Assembly (NCBI GenBank): GCA_026214975.1
Contig: CM047810.1
Coordinates: 32,861,255-32,925,254 of the forward strand
Reading direction: 5' to 3'
DNA: 64,000 nucleotides
DNA from: Gentiana macrophylla
Taxonomy: Eukaryota; Streptophyta; Magnoliopsida; Gentianales; Gentianaceae
Part shown: piece after piece, positions 1 to 11,457 of the stretch
Layout: the number at the start of each line of letters is the position of its first letter
Position numbering within the stretch: position 1 is the stretch's first letter
Program-made: the position numbers and the translations under genes
The notes under the pieces: generated by a model
Databases searched by the model: none
Told to the model about the DNA's origin: nothing
What the model saw: the letters and a program-made list of their open reading frames with translations, nothing else

Positions 1-2769
1 ATCGAGTTTACTAGATCGAATGTGGTAAGTGTTACAACGTTTGCTTCACCTTTCCATATCTCGTATTTAATCTTTCTAATTTAATCACACTCGCAAGATA
101 TCATATATCTAAGAGTTGACTTGAACTTAGATAGATTTATCTCAACTCACTTGCCTATAATAGAAACTTCAATAAGTTCTCTATATTTAAGCACATGCCC
201 TAACTCTCCCTTTTTAATCCTTTAAGCACTTGTAAATATTTCTTAGTGTAGTCTTCATAAGACTTAAGAAAGATCACAAGAGCTATGTCCTTGATTTCCT
301 TTCATAAAGAAAATCTAAAGTTTATTAAATAGTTTATTTAACCTTTTAAATCGTATTTAAAACATTAACTATTTAATTAACCTTTAAGCAATGATAGAAT
401 TAAGTCGATACTTAAATCTTACAATTTTGAAAACATCATTTCCAAAATTCGGTCTAGTCATTCTTATCCAACGTTTGAATAACTCGTCATCGTATGACCG
501 AATGATTTTATTGGATCGTATCCTTATCACGAGCTTCCGTTTTCTTTAATAATTAAAGTCTTGGATTCTTGCATCGGATATGTAGTCTCGCTTGTCTCTA
601 ACTACTATAACGGGATTGCTCGTGTCATTGCTTACTTTAAAAGGATTAAAATTACTTAACCATATTTGAGAAGCGTTTCTCAAAAGTAATGATCATAATT
701 TGGTTTTACTAATCGAGAATAAAACATAAATATAAAGTTTGCTAACTACAACATAAAAATGAAAATAAATGAGTGTTGTGGTTTATACATAAAATCAAAA
801 ATGGTCTTTTGGTTTATGATTTTGCTCCCACTAGTCAACTACTTCCAATTGACTTTCAAGAATATTTCAAAATTCTTTAGTAGTGGTGAGATCCAATCTA
901 GTTACCTTGATTCCCGGCGGTGGTCGATCAACCAAGATAATTTGAAAGGTAGGTAACTATTTACCATTCACATCTCTATGTGATTCTCAGTGGTTGACTA
1001 GTCAACTCTTTGGCGATACACATCACTATGTGTTAGTCAACCCCTTGTCTCTAAAGTCAGACGGCCCTGACGGTGGCCAATCACCGAAAGACTCTAGTCA
1101 AGTCATAACCCAATATTCACGAGATCTCAAATACGATCATATCTCAATAACGATGATATACCCGAGGTAGGTCAACTCCCGGCGGTGGTCGATCAGTTGG
1201 ATCCGAACACAGGCTCTTCACCGTCGTTATAATATTGGGAGACAACGTTCCGACTTGATTTTTGTTGTGGAAGTATTTATGTAAATTAATTCACTTAATT
1301 AATTTTTAATTGCGGTCTCATCAAATATATCTATCTCTATAGACATACATCCTACACATTCATCTAGATCGTGCCTAGTCATGCATCTATCGTATCATAT
1401 AAAATAAATACAAGCACAAAATAAATAAATGCGTAAAGTAACCGGTATGATCATGGACTTTTCACAGAGTGCGGTTTCGAATACAAACCGAGCGAAACCA
1501 TGGTCACAATCAAGGTAGTATTGCAACCACCAATAGGATCTTTAATGCTCCATTCTACAATGAGATCTTTATTTTCGTCTTTCTTTGGTCTCCATCTTAC
1601 ATTCCATTCTTGTTACATTTAATTCTATCTAATAAAATAAATACACCCCGCCGCTTTGCGGGAGTCAACAGGAATGGGATAAATGCGAGAAAATAAACTA
1701 GGTCACGTTCTTCATAACGGCCTAGGACAATTTTTAAACCAACAGAAAAATTAAATCATTCACATATATCCTATCGATTGAGTCCACGATCGATCGGGGG
1801 TCCATATAATCATATTATATCTACTATATCTAATCCATACAATAAAATCTTATGAAAAAGATAAAATTAAAATTTAACTACTTGCGTCTTAATTAATCAA
1901 TTAACATTTAATCTATTAAATAATTTTATCCAATCAATTAACTAATTAACATTTAATTAATTAAATGATTTTAATCGAAATAAAATTAACGATTAATTTT
2001 AAACCGATTTTAATTTTAATTCTAATTAATTAGAACTATTCCAAAATAAATCAAAATTAAAATTATTTCTCTTTTGTTTCTTTCCTTTTGATTCGTAATC
2101 AAAGGGATGCGCTAGTTTCTAAACCAAATTAAAGCTTAGGCGCAGCCACTTTCCAAAATCAAAATTTTGGAAGTGGCGCAAGCAGCTTTACAAATCAAAT
2201 ATTTGAAAAGGGCTGCCAGCTTATTCCAAATCAAATATTTGGAAAGGCAAAATAATTTTGGTTTTTAAGCACAGCCACTTTCTAAAATCAAAATTTTGGA
2301 AGTGGCGCAGCGCTCAAGCCTTTTCCCAAATCAAATATTTGGAAAAGGCTTAGCTATTCCAAACAAAGTTTGGAAAGGCCATTATTATTTTAATGCCTGT
2401 GTGGCATCAAATGGCCAAACTATTTGAACCATTAGTTTGTACATGACACAACTAAACAAAGGAGATTTTAATCACAACTATGAACCATATTGAATCACAA
2501 AATACACAAAACAAAAATTTGGAGATCCGCCAAAGATTGACCGGCCATTGCCGGCGGCAGTTGCCGCCACCCGCCCGCCGCCGCCCATTTGGGGTGGTGC
2601 CGCCGCCGCCGATCGGCCGAGCACCACCAGATTTTTTTTTTTTTTTTCGTGTATCAATTTTGCAAATCAAAAATCTTTCATCTTTTAATTACGTGATTTA
2701 AAGCGATAAAATTAACTACACGATAATAACATGCTTATTGCTTAAGCTCAAGCTCTCTCGATACCCCTT
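1..2769 (-). mobile_element. Non-coding interior of a minus-strand LTR retrotransposon (probable)
   Basis: This stretch abuts the inner end of the LTR at 2770-4758, so it should be that element's interior, read leftward. No polyprotein motif is visible on either strand and only short open frames occur. Next to the LTR, at about 2750-2769, the minus strand carries a degenerate match to an initiator-Met tRNA primer-binding site. The core GGTATC is followed by an extra GAG and then AGAGC. A phrase containing CCCGGCGGTGGTCGATCA occurs twice (about 914 and 1178). A GC-rich tract with poly-Pro/Gly-like frames lies at 2540-2630 and a T run at 2630-2647. The lack of gag/pol suggests a large non-autonomous derivative, but the far LTR is outside the window, so an unrelated insertion is also possible. 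Confidence 0.45.
2141..2380. repeat. Cluster of six short inverted repeats
   Basis: Six palindromes follow one another with almost no spacing, at about 2141-2179, 2182-2216, 2224-2245, 2271-2310, 2317-2352 and 2357-2380. Most share a central core of the form CAAAT-caa-ATTTG or AAAATcaAAATTTT with TTCC/GGAA flanks. The outer arms differ between units (GCCACTT, GCAGC, AAGCCTTTTC), so each is its own hairpin and not a copy of one unit. The first and fourth are near-identical. The cluster lies in the non-coding interior of an LTR retrotransposon. Function is unknown. Confidence 0.8.
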
Positions 2770-4758
2770 TGTTAGAAATCTGCGCGAACGCAATGAATTT
2801 AAAATTTTATTTCCTTTTAACCAGGATCGGCCGTTTAAGCAATAAACAAATAGATAGTAGAGCGGTGGTTACCTTGGTTGATCTAAAAGATCGACGCTTT
2901 GACCGTCCAGGAGAGTAGTTACGCATGGAGCCGCCCAGTGTTCGGCCTCTACCGCTAGTCCACACGAACGACCGCGCGGAACCCCATCATGGATTCTTTA
3001 TTGGAAAACTCCGGTTCTTAGACCGGCCTTTTTCCCCTCTCTCCAACTCTCTCGATAGGATGCTCTCTATTTTACACAAGAACTATTAGTTCTTGGAGAT
3101 TGTGTTGTCTAAAAGAGCTTGACACCCACACTATATTTATAGTGTATATGGCGCCCAAATATGAGTGGAGAAGAAAAGCTTTTTTAAATAAAATAAGGAA
3201 AATATAATAGATTGATTTATCTCATTTATTATAATATCTCATATTAAATAAATCAGGATATTGTCAATATCTTATATTGAATATTCCAAGATATTGTCAA
3301 TATCTAATATTGATTATCTTTATTTTATTACCATAAATCAATTTACACGTGTATATATATCATATATATATTACACAAAATAAATCTAATAATATCATAT
3401 ATATATACACGCATACTTGCATGCATGCAAATCCAATTTGCATTTATGCACACACGCATGTATAGATCATATATCTATATTATTTTATTTTTATTAATAT
3501 CTAATATTAATAATAGGTAATATCATTAATTAAATTCTTGACAATCCAAAGTGTATCTTATACACAAATAAGTTGCGCCACCTTTAGCCATAAATTGGCT
3601 TCGGAATATTCTTTAATTAATATAATATTATTAATATCTTGTATTTAATTTATTCATAATAAATAAATACCACCATATTAATTTACCACTATAACCTTTA
3701 TAGTCTCGAGATAAACTTTCCTTATTTGGTTATCATCTATAACCACATTTTAATCCGGCTAGATGTTCTTATGTGTGTGACCCGATAGGCTTCGAATATG
3801 TTGGCCGTAGACACAAAGTGCAAATTACGAAAATGCCCTTCATGCCTAACGATCACGGGATAGCGTCACAGCAACACACACCGTGACCCCGATCATCGGA
3901 AGAGTCAAATGCAATGACTACTACCTTTCATGTGAAAGCGATTACCGTGTAACTTACAATCCTATCATTTGTAATAATATCCATACGGTCGTTAGTCGAG
4001 TGTCAAAACATCAACGACCGTATCTTATAATCTGGATATCATGCTCTCTCGAAGTAACTCGTTTACTCCCACTTTGCAAAGATTCACGAGTAAGACATTC
4101 CTTATAAGAAGGCCATTTCGGATATTCGATCCCGATCATAGGATACGCGATTCCCGGACGACCAATCATGTATACTCCGCGTGCTTGATATCACACCCAA
4201 TCACTACCGCATGATCGCCCCATGGCTGTGGAAACCTCAATAGTGTCAAAGCATGACAATCCACACCGTGATGCCATGAAGACTCGGTCTTAAGGATAAT
4301 TACACAACCGCCACATAGTGTGACACTTATACGTGTAAGTGGGTCGATCTAACGTCGCATTCTCTAATACACGTCCACGTCACGGTCAAGTGTCTACACT
4401 TCGATAGACGAGATCTATCCACGCCCTTAAAAGCAGAAGACATCTAATCACGTGCTAGTACATTTTATACTATCAATGCCCTGTTTGATAGTACATCACC
4501 TAGAGACATTTAAGTATCAAACTTATTAAAGTGATTAGAGATCTCATCAACCATAATCGCCTATCATGGTTTCTCTCATCACGATTTAATACTAAGGGCG
4601 TTATCATATAGCAATTCACAATTGGTCCTTTAAAAGAACATATATCACGACAACATGAAAGCCATTTAATATATGTATAAACATAAAGAAATAGTAGAAA
4701 TGATCCGACCCGGTCGGATCCGGTCCAACCCGATTGGGTTTAGGACACTATTTCAACA
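2770..4758 (-). mobile_element. ~2 kb LTR of a minus-strand LTR retrotransposon
   Basis: The segment begins TGTTAGAAATC and ends TTTCAACA on the plus strand. On the minus strand it therefore reads TGTTGAAATAG...TTCTAACA, a proper TG...CA LTR of 1989 bp. The 5-bp flanks (ACCCCTT side and GGTGA) do not match, so this is not a simple solo LTR; the left side continues into a degenerate primer-binding site. The minus-strand order (LTR end, then primer-binding site) makes this the 5' LTR. No open frame of note. The family is not recognised with certainty. Confidence 0.65.
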
Positions 4759-5479
4759 GGTGACACGTGGCGTAACTCGGGTCGGATATCATCAGGCGTC
4801 GTACTAACAGCTGGACCGGGAGCTGAAGTGTGGAGGTTCGAATAAGAGGACTTCTTTCAGTCTCTTGGAATAATAGCAGCCCTACGACTCTGAGTCACTA
4901 AATTACCTGATTAAGCTCTCCATCCATTTCGTGGGACAGGGGAGTGGGGCCATTTCGGTTACCCTCCCTCAAACGTTGTTGGGGTTGGAGGCAATGTTTG
5001 CCATCAACGAAGAAAATAATACGACTTTTTGACACACGGCTTTCAGCTCTGGCTCCTGACTCTTTTGGCTCCTGGCTCTTGGCTTTTAACCGTGGCTCTT
5101 TCTTTTTTTGTCGGAAAATCTGTTCAATTTTTTTATGACTGCAAACGTGCTCTTTGATCTGCAATACACATCTGACGGAGGGGTCTATGTTTTTTTTTTT
5201 GTCATTGTTGACTTGTATTTGATCTGCATTTTTATAATCATACCAGGAATATAGACACATAATGGATTCAAAATGAAAATAATAATAATGATATGCATGA
5301 GTGTTATTTTGAAATGGGGAAATTTCCCTTTGAAATGATAAAAAAATATAAAATAGAACAAAGAATGGACTAAGGATGGAATCATGGAAATTAATCCATC
5401 ATCCATCTTTATTTGTGAAGAAAAAAAATCTGGACATCTTTATTTGGCAAAAGAAATTGAATGTAGTGTTTGGTTTGTA
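4759..5479. other. Unassigned interval
   Basis: Nothing here is recognised. A 120-codon frame on the minus strand (4898-5260) is lysine-rich and matches no family I know. Part of it is simply a degenerate GGCTCCTGGCTCTT-like repeat at 5045-5100. It may be old transposon debris. Confidence 0.4.
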
Positions 5480-5728
5480 TCAGGACATAGTGATTAAATA
5501 GCCAATGGTATGAAAAAGGTCATTGATCGAATTGTGTGTTTTTTTACTTTTTATTTGGGGGTTGTGTGTCTGTGTGGCTATAAATGAAAAGACCATGGGG
5601 ATGCTGGGATGATGATTAGAACGGGAAAAAAATTCCGAGATAGTTTTTCTTCCCGTTACAAAAACGGAAGAAGGATTGGGCGAGAGTTCACAACTGTTAA
5701 TGAACTTCCACCCCTGGCTCTGATACCA
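5480..5728 (-). mobile_element. Copia 5' leader with tRNA-Met primer-binding site
   Basis: Immediately inside the LTR at 5729-5977 the minus strand reads TGGTATCAGAGCC (positions 5728 to 5716), a perfect primer-binding site for initiator-Met tRNA, as used by many plant Ty1/copia elements. The following ~230 bp is leader-like and may include the start of gag (a frame beginning in Ser/His/Pro-rich sequence), but it stops before any gag domain. Its order relative to the RNase H tail at 6025-6330 is unusual (see findings). Confidence 0.7.
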
Positions 5729-5977
5729 TGAAGAAAAAAATGAAAGAATGATAAAAATTATGAAAAACTGGAGCCTTTTTCTTATATTTCCAAAAGACAG
5801 AGTACATGCCTTAAATAGGCTACAACTGTGTATGAAAGGATAAACTAGACTTATTTTAATATTCAAATTAAAATAGATAAACATGTAATTGTTTTATTCA
5901 AAGGAAAAGGGATAAATCCCCAAACAACTGGATCTTTGCCCTAATGTCCCGATTCATCACACCACTGCCGTATACCA
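5729..5977 (-). repeat. Copia LTR (~250 bp)
   Basis: The minus strand reads TGGTATACGG (from 5977) through TTTTTTTCTTCA (to 5729), directly followed by the primer-binding site. A purine-rich GAAGAGGAG precedes it at 5978-5986 as a possible polypurine tract. The inner boundary is fixed by the primer-binding site; the outer one is chosen from the TG and purine tract and could shift. No second copy of this LTR was found in the window. Confidence 0.55.
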
Positions 5978-6024
5978 CTCCTCTTCAAACTCATGGCTCT
6001 CATTCTATCTTTATCCCCAGAAAT

Positions 6025-6330
6025 TTAAATCAATTCGACCACCTCCTCTTCCTTATCTCTCCTTTGTGAATTTCCATCCTTATCCCACCATTGTAGCAGT
6101 TGATTGAAGGAGGGATCTTCAATACCGTCCTGCAAATTCTGCCGGGGTGTGAGGAAGAGTTTGGTCCGAAAGAGATGAAGTAGAGCTTTGGGCATCGCTT
6201 TAGTGAATGTATCAGCCACTTGGGCTTTAGTGGGGACATGTCTGGTGATAAGACGACCAAGAGCCACTTGTTCTCGGACGAAGTGATAGTCCAGCTCGAT
6301 GTGTTTGCTAAAATCAGTGGCAAGCGGAAT
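6025..6330 (-). pseudogene. Ty1/copia RNase H C-terminal fragment
   Basis: Two overlapping frames give the C-terminal end of a copia polyprotein: an HIELDYHFVRE-type segment, then TRHVPTKAQVADTFTKAMPK, then FRTKL. These are the usual closing motifs of copia RNase H. The frame changes once near 6267. Everything upstream (gag to most of RNase H) is missing, since the sequence above 6335 becomes an AT-rich LTR-like region. The fragment sits just before the LTR at 5729-5977, as expected for a 3' end on the minus strand. Confidence 0.85.
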
Positions 6331-7356
6331 AATACTCTGAAATTGTTTTATTGAATTGATGAATAAAAACTTCTGATGTATCTCTTATATAGTAGAGAAA
6401 TCATACGAGATAAATCTAAATACTTATCCAAATATTATTTGAATAATTTAAATAAAACAAATCTAATTTGTTTTGACTGTATATCATCTTTATCTCATTT
6501 TTAGATCTCCATTTGTATCTTCTGAGTTTATCTTCTACTAGAATCATTGGATGTATTTTAAGATAGAGGGCATACTAGTCAAGATGGGGTGTCTTTTGTT
6601 TTTCCGTTTTTTTTTTTTTTTTGCGTCTTCTTCTTATTCCAGTTTTACAATTGTTTATGATGTTCTTTTAAACAATTACAAATGGTATCCTAATTTCATT
6701 GCAATATGATTTTGACTTTTAAAGTTTGCTAATCAACTGTACTGGGATTCATGTTTTTTTTTTAATTTATGGTTAAAATGATTCTTTTCAAGGTCATTTT
6801 GGAGTTGATAATGGATGTGGATGTGGATGTGGATGTGGTGTCATGTAGGATAATTCTGCAGCTGTTTGGACATAATGACAATGGGAACGGTGTTGGTCAT
6901 TGTGGTTGGCCTTAACGGATCCGATGTCAGCAAATTTAAAATTTCGGAAAATCTCAATCTCCATCTCTATCTCAATCTCTACTATAATAAAACTGTGGGT
7001 GTGTTTCTCCCGAAAAGTGTTTCTTCCTATTTTAATTAATTTTAAAATTAAAATTTAATTTTTAAAAATTCGCACAATTAATTATATAAAGAATATTTGT
7101 TTAATCTTTATTCTCTATTTATTTATCTCTATCTATAATAAAGTGTGAGCGTGTTCCAACCAAAAAAAGAGAGAAGGAGCCTAAAATCCACTTTTTAATA
7201 TAAAATAAATAAACATGACACACAATTTGAAAAAACTGCAAAAAGGACAAAATAATATCTCCCGGACAAAGTTACCCCTACACTGCTTCAAAAAAAAAAA
7301 AAAGTTCCCCTGCCCGTTCATCAAGTCGCGTTCCTTCATCAAAGACGTGCATCTTG
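6331..7356. other. AT-rich non-coding interval with LTR-like and Helitron-like segments
   Basis: At 6340-6540 the sequence resembles a copia LTR on the minus strand, but no ends can be fixed. A T run lies at 6607-6622 and a GATGTG hexamer repeat at 6811-6839. Two similar phrases, CTACTATAATAAAACTGTGG (about 6979) and CTATCTATAATAAAGTGTGAG (about 7131), look like 5' ends of plant Helitrons. No matching 3' hairpin-CTRR end was found. No gene seen. Confidence 0.4.
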
Positions 7357-7560
7357 TTGGGAAAATTGCAATTTTCGTCCGGTAACTTTACGCGTTTTAG
7401 ATTTTCGTCCTGTTTGTACTCCGGTGAGAATTTCGGTCTTGTATCTTTTAAAATCGTTGCAAAAATGGTCCTGTCTGTCTAACCAGCAAAAATCGATTGG
7501 ATTTCGTTCACGGCAAGAAAATTACTTTGACGCGCTACCACCTAATGCTGACGTGGCCAT
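7357..7560. mobile_element. Possible Mutator-like/MITE terminus
   Basis: GGGAAAATTGCAATTTTCG begins a segment of the type often seen as terminal inverted repeats of plant Mutator-like elements (alternating 'ATTTTCGTCC' phrases and a terminal GGG). No reverse-complement partner was found, so the element is truncated or the match is fortuitous. Confidence 0.3.
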
Positions 7561-8202
7561 CTGGTCCAAATTTTTGGCAACTAGGTCGAAATAACCGAAA
7601 AAATCAATTGCCTTTTCATTTCCCCCACAAAATCAGTCTTAACCCCCCACCCCCCGTCTCCTTCAATTTCCCCACCCATCAATTTTGCTTCTCCCTCACT
7701 TCATCTTCCCCAAGCAACCCTCCATTCCAACAAAAAAACATCTACTGCCACCTACCCAAAATCGAAGACAAAATCATCTGCAAAATCTCTTCATTTCCTA
7801 GATATATATTTTATATTTTATATTTTTAGCTTAATAAGAAGGTACTATGCTAATTTAACAGTACTAATAAACAACTTCATATTAAACAAACAAAATATCT
7901 CTCATGGTCGAGACGGAATGAGAAAATATTTTTGGATGATTGCAGAATAAAATTTTGTAATGTTCTTCTATACCTCAAAAAAAAGTGGGGTATTTATTTA
8001 CACCACACTACCTATGCACCACGGTAGATCGACTTTATGGAAGTGGTTCAGAAAAGCCTAAACCGATTTTTCGCATAGTTGTTTTTAATCAATCTTGGGA
8101 AAATCGTTTTTTTTCTCAAAACGACTTTCACATGGTCAATTCTATAAAAATATTGTGGTGCATGGGAAGGAAGGGGTGCCATGGCACTGATGTTGTTGCA
8201 AA
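7561..8202. other. Unassigned interval with a dispersed repeat
   Basis: No gene seen. The part at about 7985-8110 (ATGCACCACGGTAGATCGAC, then a Lys/Pro-poor region) resembles 21525-21620, where ATGCACCACACCG is followed by ATCGACTTTATG. The two look like diverged copies of one dispersed repeat. Confidence 0.35.
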
Positions 8203-8207
8203 ATAAT

Positions 8208-8715
8208 TATAACGCCCAGGACCTGGTGCAGTAGCGATAAATGAGTCATAAATGTCCGGTCAACTGCTTAAACCGCCGTCCTCGCTTGGTCTAAAACGGC
8301 TAACCCGAGTTGACAAGACCTTTATGTCTCACACTTATATGGGGGCGAGCATTCTTATATTTTACCGATATGAGACTTTACATTCTCCTCCCCTTATAAG
8401 GGAGTGACGTCCTCGCCAGGATGGCCGAGACTGTTCCCGGATCGTCCCTACCAGAGGTAACTAGAGGTCATCCTTACACCGTCTTCTTGTACGGTGCAGC
8501 ACATAGTTCCTTCTGATAGTCGGCTCTGCTACCTTATTCTCAGAACGCCTGCACCCGGGCCTGGAAGCGCTAAATGAGTCATAAATGTCCGGTCAACTGC
8601 TTAGACCGCCGTCCTCGCTTGGTCTAAAAGGGCTAACCCGAGTTGACAAGACCTTTATGTCTCACACTTATATGGGGGTGAGCATTCTCTTATTTTACCG
8701 ATGTGGGACTTTACA
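8208..8715 (-). mobile_element. TRIM element with both LTRs and TSD
   Basis: Two direct repeats of about 175 bp (8208-8382 and 8541-8715) flank a 158-bp interior. The repeats share long identical runs such as AAATGAGTCATAAATGTCCG. The element is flanked by a perfect 5-bp TSD, ATAAT (8203-8207 and 8716-8720). On the minus strand the interior starts next to the right LTR with AGGTAGCAGAGCC, close to the tRNA-Met primer-binding site. It ends with the purine tract GGGGAGGAGAA before the left LTR. The size, lack of coding capacity and presence of both priming signals fit terminal-repeat retrotransposons in miniature. It is related to the copy at 30001-30320. Confidence 0.88.
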
Positions 8716-8989
8716 ATAATAGCCAAAAAAAATTAGAAATAAAAAATCACTATTGCAAAAAACATTTTGATTTAGTCAGGTAATAATTCGGTTCTCAATT
8801 TATTTTTATGAGGAATTATTTTATATGGTAACAATAACAGTCATAATATAACTAAGGAGAGATGATGGTTGATTAGCCGGCAGCTTATTGATGGATGGGC
8901 TGAGCTTTTGTTGGGTGGGCTAAAGGTTGGATTTAATACTAGCTACTTAAATAATAAAAAAATGGGGTCGAGTGTTGTTCCAACTCTTG

Positions 8990-9546
8990 TAACCCCTCTT
9001 TAACCGGTGAATCTGTTGAATCGATGATGAAATAAAAACTAAAAATAAAACTTTTATTGAATGGAAATAGGCTTATGAATTGAGTCCATTGTAAACTCTA
9101 AACACCCATGTCCTTTTTTATAGTGTTCTGGACGACTTAACTATGTTCTAGAACACCAATGTCCCTTTTTAATGTGTAAACGCCATAAGTTCAAAGTCAT
9201 CCAAGGCCCATTGGGTTTCGCCGCAGCCCACCTTGTCCTGATCCGTTCCGCACTTTTCACCTTCTTGAACTCTTCCGGGCTTCATCTTGGTCTGATTCCT
9301 TACACTTCTACTTCGATTTCCTTTCCTTAACGTTTGGAATACTTTGCAATCCCAAATAACCAAAAACACACGACAAGGTACTTCAAATTTTGGGGGAAAT
9401 AACCATAGACACCAATTTCACAAACCACAAGACACGAAATGCGCAATTAAAACAGTTAGCTCATGATTTGAGGCAAAAGTAACTTGATTTAGCTCATAAT
9501 AGGAGAAATATTGATGCCTAAAATAATATAAATTTGACCTTCATCA
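8990..9546 (-). repeat. Truncated gypsy (Tat/Athila-like) LTR remnant
   Basis: The segment ends TTTGACCTTCATCA, nearly the same as the outer end of the LTRs at 49807, 55169 and 37097 (ACCGTCATCA). It shares their layout: AATAAAACTTTTATTG, a TATAGTG phrase, then an AT-rich run to the end. The left boundary is not clear and no TSD was found. It looks like an old partial solo LTR. Confidence 0.5.
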
Positions 9547-10004
9547 TCTACATACGTATATCAACTCATCCACCAATAAATTATGTAACATATATATTGG
9601 TATTTATGTCACATGTGAAATGTGTAGTGTTATTTTGCGGTATGAGTAATATCAATTATATGCTACTTGAACTACTTTGATACTGTTACCGCTACTGTGC
9701 CTTTTTGGTTACTGACTATTATCATGATGACTTCATGACTATTGAATAATCTATGATACGGTGCGTCAATATTGGCACATGACCGTTACTGGGGCCCTCG
9801 GGCGGAGACTTGATTGGTGGGAAAACATTGGGCTGACAACTTGGTCATTTCTTAATCCTGATTCTCCTTGGCCAAGCATGGTTAGGAGGTTTATCATGCG
9901 AGACCGAAGGCTTTGGTGGATGTTCCGGGCATATGCATACTGGCTGGCAGTTTATTTCAGCATTGGAGTATAAGGTAGCTTCATATGGTTTTGAAGGGTT
10001 AAAA
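9547..10004. other. Unassigned interval
   Basis: No gene or recognisable element. Short open frames at 9761-9973 have no family features. Confidence 0.4.
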
Positions 10005-11229
10005 CACTACACCAAAACAGGCCTTTGGCGACACTTTGTTTGTGTCATTTTAATAATTGTCGTATATTTTCCGGCACTAGTTATTAATTGCCATGAAAGT
10101 ACGACATTTCTACGACAAATTGTTTTATGTCGTGAATTGCCGACAATTAACCGACACTCATTATTTATGTCATAAATTCATGACATTTTTTGCGTCAGTT
10201 TAATGTTATGTCGTACAAAATATGTCACTTTTCTGACACTACAGTAAAATGACATAAATTCGAGACATTTTTTGTGTCCGTTTAACATTATGTCGTACAA
10301 AACAAGATTACAATGACTCAATATAGTACATCGGGTCGTTGATGTCTCTATGTACACACTCTTGTTAGTGCTCGGATCCTCTATGGTGCACACAACCGAC
10401 CTGTGAAGAAAATCCTTTACGATTCAAGAAAATCCAGAAAAACCTTTACGATGCACACAACCTCCTTCACAGAAAAACAATCAAATTAAAAATGTCATAT
10501 TGACGTTTTAACATGTTTTTACAAACATAGGACCAAAACAACATCGTTTACGTCGTTTTGGTCTAAACACTATCGGTGCATAATGGAAACAATAGAGGAC
10601 GTTGTGCCATCATTTACGATGATAGTTACTCCATATGTCCCTTTAAAAATGACATTTTTCTTTGTTATAATATGGCATATTCCATTTTATGCAATGCTTT
10701 ATTATTATATACCTAAAGTGAAAAGATAATGAGTAATTAATAGGTATAAACTTAAATGTGTACGCTAAAAATATTAATAAAGGTCAAATATTAAGGGTAC
10801 ATTTCAAAGAAACATAATAATAAGTTACAAAAAATAGTCAAAAATAAATAATTTAAAAATAATATTGTATTTTTCCATGACAAATTAGCTTTCAACAAAT
10901 AGACAGAATACAATATACAATAATAATTTGAAAAAAATGTAGTAAGTAAGACTCGAATCTATGACATTGAAGTCAGGATCGACGTGTGTGCCAACAAGAC
11001 TACAAAGGCTTTTGTTAATTAGTTCCAAATACTTATAATAATTATAGCAGTGAACTCTGATAAGTTATCAGAATCTTTTTTTTTCTTCCCTTATTGCTTC
11101 ATCGTTAAGAAATTATTTCTCTTTATAAAAAGGCTATAAATATTGCAAATATATTTTTTTTTGAAAAACACACATATAAATGTATGATACATATAAAAAT
11201 AATAATTATACTAATTTTTTTTCACTTCA

Positions 11230-11232
11230 TTT

Positions 11233-11272
<40 letters not shown>
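11230..11272. repeat. TG/TA dinucleotide microsatellite
   Basis: A short (TG)n run passes directly into (TA)n. Confidence 0.9.
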
Positions 11273-11273
<1 letters not shown>

Positions 11274-11457
11274 CAAGCATAATAATTCAAACTAAAAAAT
11301 ATTTGGTTTTAAAGCACTTATATAGTTTCCTTAAAAAAAGCACTTATATAATTACTTCAAATTATTTACAGTAGTGCTGAAATAATAACAAAATATTATT
11401 AAATAATAATATAATAAACTAGTTGACATGAGACTTATAATATAACAATCATCGTTA

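Noticed and set aside
2452..2701. Pro/Arg/Gly-rich frames on both strands
   Set aside because: They come from a GC-rich palindromic tract in a non-coding LTR-element interior; no start context or family match.
4898..5260. 120-codon minus-strand frame
   Set aside because: No recognised domain, and part is a degenerate repeat; not supported as a gene.
10930..11010. Possible reverse-strand SINE (ACTCGAATCTATGACA)
   Set aside because: Box B-like match is poor, and no box A, tail or TSD was found.
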